49,852 nucleotides of DNA, taken from an uncultured Oscillospiraceae bacterium. GTDB taxonomy: Bacteria > Bacillota > Clostridia > Oscillospirales > Oscillospiraceae. Below are positions 40,688 through 49,045 of the stretch, piece after piece. The notes under the pieces were generated by a model. The model made no database searches, had not been told where the DNA came from, and saw only the letters and a program-made list of their open reading frames with translations. Numbering within the stretch: position 1 is the stretch's first letter; each line of letters opens with the position of its first letter. The DNA is taken from assembly GCA_947631845.1 (NCBI GenBank), contig CANRMY010000012.1, positions 1-49,852 on the forward strand, in the 5' to 3' direction. The position numbers and the translations under genes are program-made.

Positions 40688-41740
40688 ATGGCAATATCCG
40701 TTTATGACGAGCAATTTTTGAACGACGAACAGAGAAAGAGACTCCGGGCGTTCACGGACGCCTGGAATGAGGCCAACGCCAGGGGGGATCAGGCCGGGAT
40801 GGAGGCCGCCCACGCGGCGGCGGAGCGGGTCCGGGCCGAGGCCAACTACTCCGGCACCAGGGACGGCAGCGGCTATGTCGGATTTGACACGGCCGGAGGC
40901 CAGAGCGCCGGAAACGGCGGAGCCTGGAGCGGAGGACAGAACGCCGGGAGCGGTGTGTACAGCCCGGCCCAGCTGCCCGGGTATAGGGCCGGGGTCAGGG
41001 AGGTGAACGACCTCTACGACGCGGCCAGGGAGCGGAAGCTGGCCCAGCTGAAAACGGCCTTTGACCAGTCCGTGGAGGCCCTGCGGGCGGAGCGCGCGGA
41101 GCTTCCCGGCGTGTATGACGGCCAGAAGAACGCCGCGGCGGCCCAATCGGAGCAGGCGGGGCGGAATTTTAACGAGTACGCCGCCGCCTCCGGCCTCAAT
41201 TCCGGCACGGCGGGGCAGGCCGCCCTGGCCCGGTCCAACCAGCTCCAGGGGGATCTCACCGCCCTGGGACAGCAGGAGGCGGCGGAGCAGGCGGACATCG
41301 CCCGGCGGGAGAGCCAGCTGCGCACCCAATACGCCGATGACGTGGCCGCCGCCGTGGCCCAGGGGGAGTATGACCGGGCGGCGGCGCTGCTGGAGGAGTA
41401 CAGGCGGGCGGAGACGTCCCGTGTCGATACCGCCCGGGAGCAGGCGAACGAGAACTACCGGGCCTGGCAGGCGGGCGTCTCCGCCGCCCAGACGGCGGAA
41501 AAGGCACGGCGGGAGACGGTCCAAACTCAGGCGGAGGCCGAGAGCGCCAGCCGGAAGGAGGCCCTGGAGCGGGCCGCGAGACTGGCGGAGGCCGGGGATT
41601 TCTCCGGGTATCTGGCCCTGGGCTATTCCCGGGCGGAGACGGAGGCCATGCGTCAGGCGTGGATCGCCAAAAATCCCGCCGCCGCCTACCGGGTGGGCCT
41701 GATCACCTGGGAGGAATACAGCCGGATGACGGGCAAGTGA
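40688..41740 (+). CDS. Helical phage structural protein, probable ejection/internal virion protein
   Basis: The 350 residues are almost all alpha-helical and very rich in Ala, Glu, Gln and Arg, with a Gly/Ser-rich stretch near residues 50-95 and long coiled-coil-like helices (LYDAARERKLAQLKTAFDQ). The NEYAAASGLNSGTAGQAAL segment is one I associate with podovirus-type prophages of clostridia, where this gene sits near portal and tail genes. A role in DNA ejection or as a tail-core protein is inferred. AAAGGAGG lies before ATG 40688. Confidence 0.6.
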   Translation: MAISVYDEQFLNDEQRKRLRAFTDAWNEANARGDQAGMEAAHAAAERVRAEANYSGTRDGSGYVGFDTAGGQSAGNGGAWSGGQNAGSGVYSPAQLPGYRAGVREVNDLYDAARERKLAQLKTAFDQSVEALRAERAELPGVYDGQKNAAAAQSEQAGRNFNEYAAASGLNSGTAGQAALARSNQLQGDLTALGQQEAAEQADIARRESQLRTQYADDVAAAVAQGEYDRAAALLEEYRRAETSRVDTAREQANENYRAWQAGVSAAQTAEKARRETVQTQAEAESASRKEALERAARLAEAGDFSGYLALGYSRAETEAMRQAWIAKNPAAAYRVGLITWEEYSRMTGK

Positions 41741-41770
41741 GCCGGAAGCCGGGAGATGTAAGGAGGGACT

Positions 41771-42013
41771 ATGATAACGGTACTTTTGAGTCTGCTGGCG
41801 CTGGTGATCGCCGAGGCGGCGGCGCTGGCGGGCGTGCGGATCGTGAAAGCGGTCCGGGAGCTGAAAAATGAGGGGGGCGCCGCGCCCCCGAAAGGCGGGC
41901 AGGAGCCCGGAGAGGACTTTGAGAAGCGCTGGCGGGAGGGCATGGACGCCATGCTGGGCTACGATCTGGCCGCGGCCCGCCGCGCCGCCGGGAGGGATGA
42001 GCATGAGAACTGA
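41771..42013 (+). CDS. Small single-helix membrane protein of the phage module
   Basis: An 80-residue protein with one N-terminal membrane helix (about residues 2-22, rich in Leu, Ala and Val) and a charged soluble part. I do not recognise it. AGGAGGG precedes ATG 41771. It overlaps the portal gene by 11 bases, so the two are coupled. It could be a holin-like or virion membrane protein, but a single helix in this place is not enough to say. Confidence 0.6.
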   Translation: MITVLLSLLALVIAEAAALAGVRIVKAVRELKNEGGAAPPKGGQEPGEDFEKRWREGMDAMLGYDLAAARRAAGRDEHEN

Positions 42014-43610
42014 CGTTTTGAAGGGACAGATGACGATGGAGGGCTTTCCTCCTGTGGGGACGTCGGTTCCCGGCGGCCCCCGGGACGGGGAGGACAGGCG
42101 GCTCACCCCGGAGACGGTGTGGACGCTGTACGACAGGGGCAAGGCCTTCAAGGAGGCCATCGGCCTTTACGAGACGGTGAACACCAACGAGAATTTCTTC
42201 ATCGGCAAGCAGTGGGAGGGGGTGCAGTCCAACGGCCTGCCCACGCCGGTGTTCAACATCCTAAAGCGCGACGTGTGCTTTGTGGTCAGCTCCATCACCT
42301 CCGACAACCTGACGGTGCGGGCCGCGCCCCTGGCCGCCACCGCCGGGACGCGCGGACTTGCGGAGCCGGCGCGGATCCTCAGCGAGGAGCTGGAGAGCGT
42401 CTTTGAGCACGTCCGCCTGCCGGCCCTGCTGCGGGAGCTGGCCAGGGACGCAGCAGTGCGGGGCGACGGGTGCATCTACACCTGGTGGGACCCGGAGCTG
42501 AAAAACGGCACCCCGGTGGACGGGGGCATCCGAAGCGAGGTGATCCCCAACACCCGCGTCCACTTCGGCAATCCCAACGACAGGCGGGTGCAGAACCAGC
42601 CGTATATCCTGGTGGAGAGCCGGGAGCTGGTGGAGGAGCTGCGGGAGCAGGCGTATGAGAACGGCAGTCCCGACTGGGACGCCATCACCGCCGACGACGA
42701 CAACACCCACCCCGGCGACGAGCGCCGGACCGACGACAAGGTCACAAAGCTCCTGCTGATGTGGCGGGACCGGGACAGCGGGGAGATCTGGGGCACTGTC
42801 TGCACCAGAAACGCCCAGGTGAAGGCCCCCTTCCCCATGGGGGTGCGGCTCTATCCCCTGACGTGGCTCAACTGGGACTACGTGGCCGACTGCTGTCACG
42901 GCCAGGCCATGCTGACGGGGCTGATCCCCAATCAGATCTTCATCAACAAGATGTGGGCCATGTCCATGCTCAGCCTCATGACCACCGCCTACCCCAAGAT
43001 CGTCTACGACAGGACCCGCATCCCCAAGTGGACCAATCAGGTGGGCCAGGCCATCGGCGTCACCGGCGGGGACGTGTCCACGGCGGCCCGGTCCATCTCC
43101 CCGGCGGCCATCTCGCCCCAGGTGACCCAGTTCATCGAGGCGGCCATCGACCAGACCAACCGGAACCTGGGCACCACCAACGCCGCCCTGGGCGACGTAA
43201 GGCCCGACAACACCTCCGCCATCATCGCCCTCCAGCGGGCGGCGGCCACGCCCAGCGAGATCACCAAGCAGAATCTCCAGCAGTGCGTGGAGGAGCTGGC
43301 CCGGATCTACATGGAATTCCTGGCCTCCTTCTACGGCCTGCGGGCGGTGGACCGGGAGGACGGCACGGCGGCGCTCTTTGACTTCGGCGTTTTCCGGGAT
43401 CTGCCCATGGCGCTGAAGATCGACGTGGGCGCCAGCGCCTACTATTCCGAGATCGCCTCCATCCAGACCCTGGACAACCTGCTGAGTCAGGGGAGGATCG
43501 ACATCATCCAATATCTGGAGCGGGTGCCGGACGGGTACATCACCGACCGGCGGGGGCTCATCGACGAGATCAAAAAGACAAGAGAGGAGACTGCCACAGA
43601 TGGAAAATGA
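42003..43610 (+). CDS. Phage portal protein (podovirus type)
   Basis: The 535-residue protein forms the dodecameric DNA gate of the capsid. Typical portal blocks are ENFFIGKQWEGV with NILKRDVCFVVSSITS at the start, an ACC-like middle with TWWDPEL and VHFGNPN, the wing and crown region with WRDRDSG, and a C-terminal helical part (ALGDVRPDNTSAIIALQRAA, then EELARIYMEF). The open frame starts at 41868, but GGAGGG (41991-41996) is six bases from ATG 42003. It overlaps the scaffold gene by 11 bases. Confidence 0.85.
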   Translation: MRTDVLKGQMTMEGFPPVGTSVPGGPRDGEDRRLTPETVWTLYDRGKAFKEAIGLYETVNTNENFFIGKQWEGVQSNGLPTPVFNILKRDVCFVVSSITSDNLTVRAAPLAATAGTRGLAEPARILSEELESVFEHVRLPALLRELARDAAVRGDGCIYTWWDPELKNGTPVDGGIRSEVIPNTRVHFGNPNDRRVQNQPYILVESRELVEELREQAYENGSPDWDAITADDDNTHPGDERRTDDKVTKLLLMWRDRDSGEIWGTVCTRNAQVKAPFPMGVRLYPLTWLNWDYVADCCHGQAMLTGLIPNQIFINKMWAMSMLSLMTTAYPKIVYDRTRIPKWTNQVGQAIGVTGGDVSTAARSISPAAISPQVTQFIEAAIDQTNRNLGTTNAALGDVRPDNTSAIIALQRAAATPSEITKQNLQQCVEELARIYMEFLASFYGLRAVDREDGTAALFDFGVFRDLPMALKIDVGASAYYSEIASIQTLDNLLSQGRIDIIQYLERVPDGYITDRRGLIDEIKKTREETATDGK

Positions 43611-44058
43611 GAGACAGGACTGGTTCTCCGAAGGCTGGGCCGAGGACGGCGGCCTGACGGCCGACAGCCGGGAGGACGAGGCCCTTCCCCCGGAGACGGG
43701 GGAGGAAGCCCCGGAGGACGAAAAGCCCGCTCCGGCGGAGGGCGGCGAAGCGGAGGGGACGGAGGGCCCCGCCGCGCCCCCGGTCCGGGGACGGGAGGCG
43801 GACTTCCTGGCCTTCATGGAGGCCTACCCCCAGGTGGAGCCGGGGGACATCCCCCCGGAGGTCTGGCGTCAGGCCGCCCGCGGGGAGAGCCTTACCGCCG
43901 CCTACGCCCGATTCGAGGCGGAGAAGCTGCGCCGGGAGAACGAGTACCTCCGCCAAAGCCAGCGCAACCGCCGCCGCTCCGCCGGGAGCCAGCAGGGCGC
44001 CGGCGCGGGGGACCGGAGGATGGACGCCTTTGACGCGGGCTGGGACGAAGCTTTTTAA
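43600..44058 (+). CDS. Probable capsid scaffolding protein
   Basis: The 152-residue protein has an acidic, disordered N-terminal half (many Glu, Pro and Ala), a short folded part (DFLAFMEAYPQVEPGDIPPEVW) and a C-terminal charged helix (RFEAEKLRRENEYLRQSQRNRRR). The DFLAF...YP...IP.EVW pattern followed by a coiled coil is seen in scaffolding proteins, and the position between portal and capsid genes agrees. The stop codon lies inside a perfect 26-bp palindrome. Confidence 0.75.
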   Translation: MENERQDWFSEGWAEDGGLTADSREDEALPPETGEEAPEDEKPAPAEGGEAEGTEGPAAPPVRGREADFLAFMEAYPQVEPGDIPPEVWRQAARGESLTAAYARFEAEKLRRENEYLRQSQRNRRRSAGSQQGAGAGDRRMDAFDAGWDEAF

Positions 44059-44080
44059 CGCGGCATTAATGCCGCGTTAA
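44055..44080. repeat. Perfect 26-bp palindrome at the end of the scaffold gene
   Basis: TTAACGCGGCATT (44055-44067) is followed directly by its exact complement (44068-44080). It takes the place of the last hairpin of repeat A copy 5 and covers the stop codon of the scaffold gene. It can act as a stem that separates scaffold from capsid expression. Confidence 0.85.
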
Positions 44081-44325
44081 GGGGAACGTGCGGGAAAAAT
44101 TTCTGAATTTTGCGAAATTCAGAAATTTCCCCCTGCTGTCGTCGTCGCGGAAGCCGCTTTACCTCGCCGCCGCGCGAACGAGACGGCTCAGGCGCAGGCT
44201 TCGCTCCTTCTCTCCCCACCGGGCAGCGGCCCGGCGGGGGCCCCATTAGCGCGCTCGCGTGACACAAGGGATTTTTCCCGACGTTCATGCCGCCGGGAAA
44301 AATATTGAATTTGGGCTTTCGACAA
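44081..44325 (-). repeat. Repeat A, copy 5, with a nested module C
   Basis: Reverse orientation like copy 1. The long dyad GAATTTTGCGAAATTC and the CCCGACG...CCGGG hairpin with AAAAATATTGAATTT are present. In the variable middle stem, about 44148-44265 is replaced by a reversed module C copy (TCGTCGCGGAAGCC ... GGGCAGCGGCCCGGCGGGGG). The bases 44326-44422 that follow are an AT-rich leader for the capsid gene; no clear promoter is seen in it. Confidence 0.8.
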
Positions 44326-44422
44326 GCGGAAAGGGGGTGAGGCGGATGTAGGAAAGATAAAATAGAAACCAAGGTAGACTAAATCAAAAACAAAAAATTA
44401 CAAAAAAAGGAGAAATGAAATT

Positions 44423-45256
44423 ATGGCGATCAATCTGGCAAAAAGAGCATCCGACAAGGTGGTGGAGCGGTTCAGGCTGGGGTCCTGCACCGAGGGCATC
44501 TTCTCCAACCGCTGGAAGTGGACGGGGGTGAGCACCGTGCAGGTCTACTGCGTGGACAAGCTGCCGCTCAACGACTACGACAAGGACAAGGAGGACGGCA
44601 GCCGGTTCGGCGCGCTGACGGAGCTGGGCGACACCGTCCAGGAGATGACCGTCACCGACGACAAGGCCTTCAACGGCTCCATCGACAAGGGCAACAACAC
44701 CGCCCAGATGATGATCAAGGCGGCCTCCAGCGTCCTCAGACGTCAGACCGACGAGGTGATCATCCCCTATGTGGACAAGTACCGCCTGAAGAAGCTGGCC
44801 GCCGGGGCGGGCCTCACCGGCGCCAACGTGGCGCTGACCCGGGAAAACGCCATCGAGACGATCATGAAGGCGGGCGCGGAGATGAGCAACCAGAAGGTGC
44901 CCCGTGACGGCCGCGTGCTGTACATCGGCGAGAGCGAGGCCATCAAGGTGAAGCTGGCCGACCAGGTGGTGGGCGCGGACAAGCTGGCCGGGGAGGTGCT
45001 GGTCTCCGGCGTCTGCGGCACCATCGACGGGATGCAGGTGCGGGTGGTGCCCGACGACTACATGCCCGAGAACGTGGTCTTTATGATCGTGAGACGCGGC
45101 TGTGCCGTGGCTCCCAAGAAGATCGAGACGTACCGCATCCTGGAGGAGCACCCCGACATCGACGGCGCGGTGGTCCAGGGCCGTCTTCTCCACGACTGCT
45201 TTGTGCTGGAGCCTCTGGAGGCCGGCATCTACGTGGGTAAGTCCAGTGGCAATTAA
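44423..45256 (+). CDS. Major capsid protein
   Basis: The 277-residue protein lies right after scaffold, has no signal peptide and has features of HK97-fold capsid proteins: an N-terminal helix (VVERFRLGSCTEG), a long central helical/beta part, YLST-like VIIPYVDKYRLKKLA, and a C-terminal half with GVCGTIDGMQVRVVPDDYMP and a loop to the end. AAAGGAGAA precedes ATG 44423. Its end overlaps the next gene by 11 bases. I call the role from position and pattern. Confidence 0.82.
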   Translation: MAINLAKRASDKVVERFRLGSCTEGIFSNRWKWTGVSTVQVYCVDKLPLNDYDKDKEDGSRFGALTELGDTVQEMTVTDDKAFNGSIDKGNNTAQMMIKAASSVLRRQTDEVIIPYVDKYRLKKLAAGAGLTGANVALTRENAIETIMKAGAEMSNQKVPRDGRVLYIGESEAIKVKLADQVVGADKLAGEVLVSGVCGTIDGMQVRVVPDDYMPENVVFMIVRRGCAVAPKKIETYRILEEHPDIDGAVVQGRLLHDCFVLEPLEAGIYVGKSSGN

Positions 45257-45569
45257 GCTGAAGCAGGGGGACGCGTATCTGATGCCCCTGAACATCACCG
45301 TCAACGGCGGGCAGCTGCCCGCCAGCGAGGTGGAGGCGGTGGAGGTACGGCTGGGCGGCGTGCGCAAGCTGTACCCGGAGGAGATCAGCTACGACGCGGA
45401 GACGGGGCACTTCCTGGTGCCGCTCCGGCAGGAGGACACCCTGTCCCTGCCGGAGGACGACGCCGTTCAGCTGGACGTGCGCGTGAAATTCAAGGGCGGC
45501 TCGGTGGCCGGCACCCAGAAGGTGACCGTGGTCGTCTCCGTCAACGCCCTGAGTGAGGAGGTCATCTGA
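45246..45569 (+). CDS. Small beta-rich phage protein (head decoration or fibre base)
   Basis: The 107-residue protein begins VAIKLKQGDAYLMPLNITVNG and alternates hydrophobic and charged residues as expected of a beta sandwich. I recognise a loose resemblance to BppU-type N-terminal domains of phage baseplate proteins. Start GTG 45246 is in frame and overlaps the capsid gene stop; its ribosome site is weak, so coupling is likely. An in-frame start further upstream (45102) would lie wholly inside the capsid gene. Confidence 0.55.
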   Translation: MAIKLKQGDAYLMPLNITVNGGQLPASEVEAVEVRLGGVRKLYPEEISYDAETGHFLVPLRQEDTLSLPEDDAVQLDVRVKFKGGSVAGTQKVTVVVSVNALSEEVI

Positions 45570-45582
45570 CCCGAAGGGGCTG

Positions 45583-45990
45583 GGGGCGCCTCATCCCGGC
45601 GGGGGGTTATAAGGTTTCCGCCCTTATAGGGCGGAGGTGATTTGCTTTCTTCTCTTTTGTGTTGACAAAAGAGAAGAAAGCAACAAAGAAGAGAAAAACA
45701 ATGGGGCAGAAATCGTAACCCCGTCCCATTCATATCCGCGCGAGCATCAACGAATGGTCTCAGCGTCTAACCCGCTTGGCCGCTTACCGCTCTATCCGTG
45801 AGGTGCGGCGTCCTCTTTCGGGCCGCGCTGGTGCGGATGTGGTCGTGTGGTGCCTTTAAAATCTGATCCTATTCCCGTGCGTGCTTTCCCCGTACGGGCC
45901 GGACACCCGGCCGGCCCGACGCACGACGAATTTTCCGCAAATTTCCCCCCCTAACGCCGTAGGGGCGGCCGTGGGCGATGAGGGTACAAA
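45583..45990. repeat. Repeat island 3: left end only
   Basis: Between the small phage gene and the collagen-like gene. It holds a CCGCCCTTATAGGGCGG palindrome near 45618, the left-type repeat B hairpin (45644-45681, 17-bp perfect stem, loop GTTG), the inner string AACAAAGAAGAGAAAA and the arm GTCTAACCCGCTTGGCCGC as in islands 1 and 2. D palindromes lie at about 45888 and 45956. No right-type end is present before the next gene. Bases 45991-46027 are the ribosome-site leader of the collagen-like gene. Confidence 0.85.
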
Positions 45991-46027
45991 ACAGAAAAAA
46001 AGATAAAAAACGAAAAGGAGGAATATA

Positions 46028-47533
46028 ATGGAGATCAGTACGATATTGACCGAATCTCCCGGCGCGGTGGAGGTGGAGCTGGGGCAGTTCCGGCTGATGC
46101 CCGGTCCCCAGGGGGAGACCGGCGAGCGGGGGCCCCGGGGGTACGGTATCGAATCCGCCGTACTCAACGAGGACTTCACGCTGACGCTCAAGTTCGAAGA
46201 CGGGTCCAGCTACACCACCCGGTCCCTCCGGGGCGAACAGGGCCCTCAGGGGAAGACGGGAGACACCGGCCCGGAGGGCCAACGGGGCGAGCAGGGCGAC
46301 AGGGGCGAGCCCTTCACCTACGCGGATTTCACCCCCGAACAGCTGGAGGCGTTGACGGGGCCAGTCGGACCCGCCGGCCCCCGGGGCGAGCGGGGAGAGC
46401 GGGGCGACACCGGCCTTCCCGGCCCCACCGGCCCGGAGGGGCCCAAGGGGGACGCCGGCGATCCCGGCCCCAAGGGGGACGCCGGCGATCCGGGCCCGGA
46501 GGGGCCGCGAGGGGAGAGGGGAGATCCCTTCACCTACGCGGACTTCACACCGGAGCAGCTGGAGGCCCTGAAAGGCCCCAAGGGCGACGCGGGGGATGTG
46601 TGGGTGCCCTCTGTGGACGCGGAGACGGGAGATCTCTCCTGGGAGAAGAATTCCGAGACGCCGCCCCAGACTGTGAACATCCGGGGGCCTCAGGGCGAAC
46701 CAGGCCCTCAGGGGGAGCGGGGGCCTGTGGGGCCCGCCGGTCCCGGAAGCGGGGACATGGTGGCGGACACCTACGACCCGGAGGGCAAGGCCACCGACAT
46801 CTACAAATACGCCGACGACGCTGCCAAGAACGCCGTGAAGGACGTCAGCGCCGGGAATGTCAAGTTTGAGGACGGGGAGACGTTCCAGCAGAAGCTGGAG
46901 GCCGGGGAGTTGAAGGGCGACCGGGGCGAGACGGGCCCCGCCGGGCCTGCGGGTGAGGCCGGTAAAGACGGAGCGCCCGGAGAACAGGGAGCGCCGGGAG
47001 AGCCGGGTACGCCCGGTAAGGACGGCGAAAACGGCGCTCCGGGCAAGGACGGGGCGGCGGCCGGGTTCGGGGAGCCTGTGGCGACGATCGGCGACGGCAC
47101 GGGCACGCCCACCGTCACCGTGGAGGCCAGCGGGCCGGACACGGAGAAGGTGTTCACCTTCCACTTCGACAACCTCAAGGGCGAGACGGGGCCGGCCGGT
47201 CCGGCCGGTCCCGCGGGGGCTGCCGGGGAGGCTGGCAAGGACGGATCGCCCGGCGCTACCGGGCCCCAGGGGCCGGAGGGGCCGAATAAGGTCAGCACGA
47301 GCACCGGGACCGACATCACGGGCCTGTTGAAGGGCGAGGGCGGCAAGGTGGCGCAGGCGGTGGCGGGAAGCGATTACGTTGACCCCTCCGGCCTCAACAC
47401 CAGGCTCGGGCGATCCGATAACCTGGCCGCCGCGAACACGTCCTATTCGGCCTACATGGCCCGCGCCATCGCGGCCGGGACCGATGCTCCATCCAGTCTC
47501 ACCGACGGATGTATCTACCTGGTGTACGAATGA
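46028..47533 (+). CDS. Collagen-like phage fibre protein
   Basis: This 501-residue protein has several Gly-X-Y tracts: residues about 25-35, 68-95, 108-165, 190-245 and 290-435, separated by short folded segments. The segment [17 protein letters not shown] occurs twice (about 95 and 160), the mark of phage collagen-like fibres. The last 80 residues ([31 protein letters not shown], then YLVYE) form a probable head or trimerisation domain. AAAAGGAGG precedes ATG 46028. Such proteins form trimers that reach out from the virion or cell surface. It is the first of two genes between opposed repeat B ends. Confidence 0.85.
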   Translation: MEISTILTESPGAVEVELGQFRLMPGPQGETGERGPRGYGIESAVLNEDFTLTLKFEDGSSYTTRSLRGEQGPQGKTGDTGPEGQRGEQGDRGEPFTYADFTPEQLEALTGPVGPAGPRGERGERGDTGLPGPTGPEGPKGDAGDPGPKGDAGDPGPEGPRGERGDPFTYADFTPEQLEALKGPKGDAGDVWVPSVDAETGDLSWEKNSETPPQTVNIRGPQGEPGPQGERGPVGPAGPGSGDMVADTYDPEGKATDIYKYADDAAKNAVKDVSAGNVKFEDGETFQQKLEAGELKGDRGETGPAGPAGEAGKDGAPGEQGAPGEPGTPGKDGENGAPGKDGAAAGFGEPVATIGDGTGTPTVTVEASGPDTEKVFTFHFDNLKGETGPAGPAGPAGAAGEAGKDGSPGATGPQGPEGPNKVSTSTGTDITGLLKGEGGKVAQAVAGSDYVDPSGLNTRLGRSDNLAAANTSYSAYMARAIAAGTDAPSSLTDGCIYLVYE

Positions 47534-47542
47534 GGTGACAGC

Positions 47543-48499
47543 ATGAGCATTTTGCTTGGAAACGGCGGCCTCAGGAACGTCAAGGAGATATACGTGGGCG
47601 TGGGCGGCTCGGCCCGGAAGGTGAAGGAGGGGTATGTGGGGGTGGACGGCGTGTCCAGGCTGTTCTATAGGGCCGCGCCGCCCCTCCCTCCCATCGGCAC
47701 AACGCTGGAGCAGTGTACCTGGGCGGAGATCCGGCAGATCGCGGACGCGGGAAAGGCGGCGGAGTATTTCAAGCCAGGGGACACCAAGGCCGTGCATCTC
47801 AAGGGAACGGCCAGCAAGCTCTCACTCGACATCACGTACTACGTGTACATTCTGGGCTTCGACCACAATCTGGCGAACGACCAGAGCGCGAAGAACACCA
47901 TCGACTTTGGGACGTGGAAGGACGAAGGCGGGAAGGATATCTGCCTTATGAGCGGATATAATGACGATTCCGATTTCTTCATGAATCCGAAGATATACGG
48001 CAACGAGGGCGGATGGAAGTCCAGTCATATGCGTTATGCCGTTCTTGGCTCAACGGATACCGAAGACGGAGACGCGGGGGCGTCTGCCGCCACGGATCCT
48101 GTGGCAAACACGCTGATGTCCTGCCTGCCGGAAGACCTCCGGGCCGTGATGAAGCCCATGACCGTCTGGACGGACAACACAGGCGGAAGAGCTGCCGGCG
48201 CGGAAAATGTGACATCTACGGTGGACTATTTGCCTCTGCTCGCTGAGTATGAGCTTTTCGGCTCTGACGACAATGCCAATGAGGATGAGGCAAGTAAGCA
48301 GGCGCAGTATGACTACTATAAGGATGGAGCCGCTGCGGTCAAATACAGAAGCGACAGCACAGGCTCCGCCGTTTTCTGCTGGGAGCGCTCGCCCCGTGCC
48401 TACAACAGCGACATGTTCTGCTGTGTGGGTACCAAAGGGAACGCCGGTACCTCCAGCGCTCACTATTCCTGCGGCGTGGCGCCGGTGTTCCGGGTGTAG
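47543..48499 (+). CDS. Lectin-like adhesin, DUF6273-type C-terminus
   Basis: The 318-residue protein starts with short repeated motifs (VKEIYVGVGG and VKEGYVGVDGVSRLFYR) used as base-binding tags in clostridial phage tail genes. A domain follows that I associate with DUF6273: TWAEIRQIADAGKAAEYFKPGD, YVYILGFDHN, a variable loop part, and an end FCWERSPRAYNSDMF...CGVAPVFRV. That last segment resembles formylglycine/C-type-lectin-like folds. It probably sits at the tip of the fibre made with the collagen-like protein. GAGGTGA precedes ATG 47543, nine bases after the previous stop. Confidence 0.72.
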   Translation: MSILLGNGGLRNVKEIYVGVGGSARKVKEGYVGVDGVSRLFYRAAPPLPPIGTTLEQCTWAEIRQIADAGKAAEYFKPGDTKAVHLKGTASKLSLDITYYVYILGFDHNLANDQSAKNTIDFGTWKDEGGKDICLMSGYNDDSDFFMNPKIYGNEGGWKSSHMRYAVLGSTDTEDGDAGASAATDPVANTLMSCLPEDLRAVMKPMTVWTDNTGGRAAGAENVTSTVDYLPLLAEYELFGSDDNANEDEASKQAQYDYYKDGAAAVKYRSDSTGSAVFCWERSPRAYNSDMFCCVGTKGNAGTSSAHYSCGVAPVFRV

Positions 48500-48502
48500 G
48501 AG

Positions 48503-48990
48503 GCGCCTGGGAGGTCGGCGGGCCGCCAAGAGAGGCGGCCCCTACAACGGATAACGAAGACCGGAGGTTGACGTTGTACGGGTCGCCGGGGACAGCGGCC
48601 CGTACGGCGATGTAATTAATGCGTCGGGAAGTCGATGGGCGGGCCATATTGGGGCCCCCGCGCGGCTGTTGCCGCGTGGGGGGGAGGACGATGCGATCCG
48701 GCAAGTGAGCCTTCGCGTTTACGTGGAGGTGAGGATTGCGGATCGCGTGAGGACGCGTCCGGCCCGTACGGATAGATTTCCGGGGAAACGGCGGGCGGCA
48801 ATGAGGGGGGGCCATCGGGCTGTTGCCCGGTGGGGGGAGGAGGAGCGAACCAGACAAGTGAGCCGTCACGCTTTGCGTGGCGGTGAGGATTGTCGGTTCC
48901 GCGACGACGCCTTTGAAGCTTTCTTCTCTTGTGTCAACACAAAAGAGAAGAAAGCGCATTCCCTCCGCCATGTATGGCGGAATCCATATA
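48503..48990. repeat. Repeat island 4: right end only
   Basis: After the adhesin gene, this stretch has no credible gene. It holds D palindromes (GGGCCGCCAAGAGAGGCGGCCC near 48524 in two arms, and GTACGGGTCGCCGGGG near 48577), two module C copies (about 48652-48760 and 48808-48910) and the right-type repeat B hairpin (48918-48955, loop CAAC, one mismatch), followed by a CCGCCATGTATGGCGG palindrome. No left-type end is present. Confidence 0.83.
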
Positions 48991-49009
48991 AACCTTGCCA
49001 GCGCACGGC

Positions 49010-49036
49010 AAAAAAATCCCCCTCCGAAGAGGGGGG
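49010..49036 (-). terminator. Terminator of hicAB
   Basis: On the minus strand a CCCCCTC / GAGGGGG stem with a TTCG-type loop is followed by seven T (49016-49010), ten bases after the hicB stop. Confidence 0.85.
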
Positions 49037-49045
49037 AATGAGGTC

